A stretch of 64,000 bases of DNA from positions 16,967,248 to 17,031,247 of the forward strand of contig OX104134.1 in assembly GCA_944470555.2 (NCBI GenBank), given 5' to 3'. Shown piece by piece: positions 63,738 through 64,000 of the stretch. The stretch comes from Heterobilharzia americana. Taxonomy: Eukaryota; Platyhelminthes; Trematoda; Strigeidida; Schistosomatidae. The notes under the pieces were generated by a model. That model was not told the DNA's origin. It saw only the letters and a program-made list of their open reading frames with translations, and made no database searches. Made by a program: the position numbers and the translations under genes. Position 1 is the first letter of the stretch, and each line of letters begins with the position of its first letter.

Positions 63738-63947
63738 GGACCATACATAATAATAATTATTATCACTATTATGAGTGGTATTATGCTGAATTTCTACTTG
63801 TGTTGGTTCATTGACTTGTTGTACAGAAAATCTTCCTTGAAATGAAAATATTTTTGGGTCAACAATTGGGTAGCAGTTTATAAGCAGACGTTGCTGAGGA
63901 TTTACAATTGTTTTAGATTTCAACTTCTTCATGAACATATTTGGGTA
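63738..63947 (-). CDS. Putative upstream exon of the Ig gene
   Basis: A strong acceptor (GTTGTCTCTCAG) at 63948-63949 opens a frame reading 'YPNMFMKKLKSKTIVNPQQR' and 'FSFQGRFSVQQVNEPTQVEI', to a Trp in 'YYYVWS'. A GTGAGT donor after 63738 ends it on a codon boundary, which fits the start of exon 62062; a second GTGAGT after 63712 would not fit (it would create a stop at the junction). Length 210 nt, 70 codons. Similarity to an Ig N-terminal half is weak, so the exon is supported mainly by splice sites and phase. Confidence 0.5.
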
Positions 63948-64000
63948 CTGAGAGACAACTGCCTACACACTCATTGGAAATGCAGTTATCAAGCCACTGA

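Overview
This is a piece of a eukaryotic, AT-rich, intron- and retrotransposon-heavy genome. The mix of elements (a CsRn1/Boudicca-type Gypsy element, a BEL/Pao fragment, CR1-like and RTE/SR2-like LINEs) and a giant immunoglobulin-repeat muscle-type gene with short exons in 1-4 kb introns points to a digenean flatworm, most likely a schistosomatid. The species assignment is inference. There are no bacterial features, tRNAs, rRNAs or CRISPR arrays.

Layout. 0-30 kb is a graveyard of nested retrotransposons. It holds a CR1-like 3' fragment (about 240-880), a BEL/Pao integrase remnant (about 2.3-3.4 kb), and a minus-strand Gypsy element bounded by two 216-217 bp LTRs (5117-5333 and 14594-14809), with a plus-strand LINE of about 3.4 kb nested in it. 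An RTE LINE (about 15.64-23.92 kb) is split by a nearly complete 6.27 kb minus-strand CR1-like LINE (17499-23765). Degraded LINE pieces lie at 24.4-29 kb, with a 0.8 kb near-perfect palindrome (27167-27958) among them, and a scaffold gap of exactly 500 N follows (28979-29478).

30.6-64 kb is one minus-strand gene encoding a titin/twitchin-superfamily protein made of tandem I-set Ig domains. I resolved 15 internal exons by splice signals and reading-frame continuity; both ends of the gene lie outside the window or in the gap. After a large multi-Ig exon (56253-57996), the gene becomes an alternation of 'linker' exons (end of one Ig repeat plus A-strand of the next) and 257-nt Ig-core exons, with invariant splice phases.

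The most striking structure is the tandem array at 30649-45307: three 4763-bp units plus about 370 bp of a fourth, almost identical to each other. Each unit carries one 148-nt linker exon and one 257-nt Ig exon. Their sum, 405 nt, is exactly 135 codons, and the phases match, so every added unit lengthens the protein by one Ig repeat without a frameshift. It is either a very recent exon amplification of a muscle-type protein or an assembly expansion. Three single-base deletions elsewhere in this gene, and frameshift-dominated decay in the CR1-like LINE, suggest residual consensus indels in the assembly.
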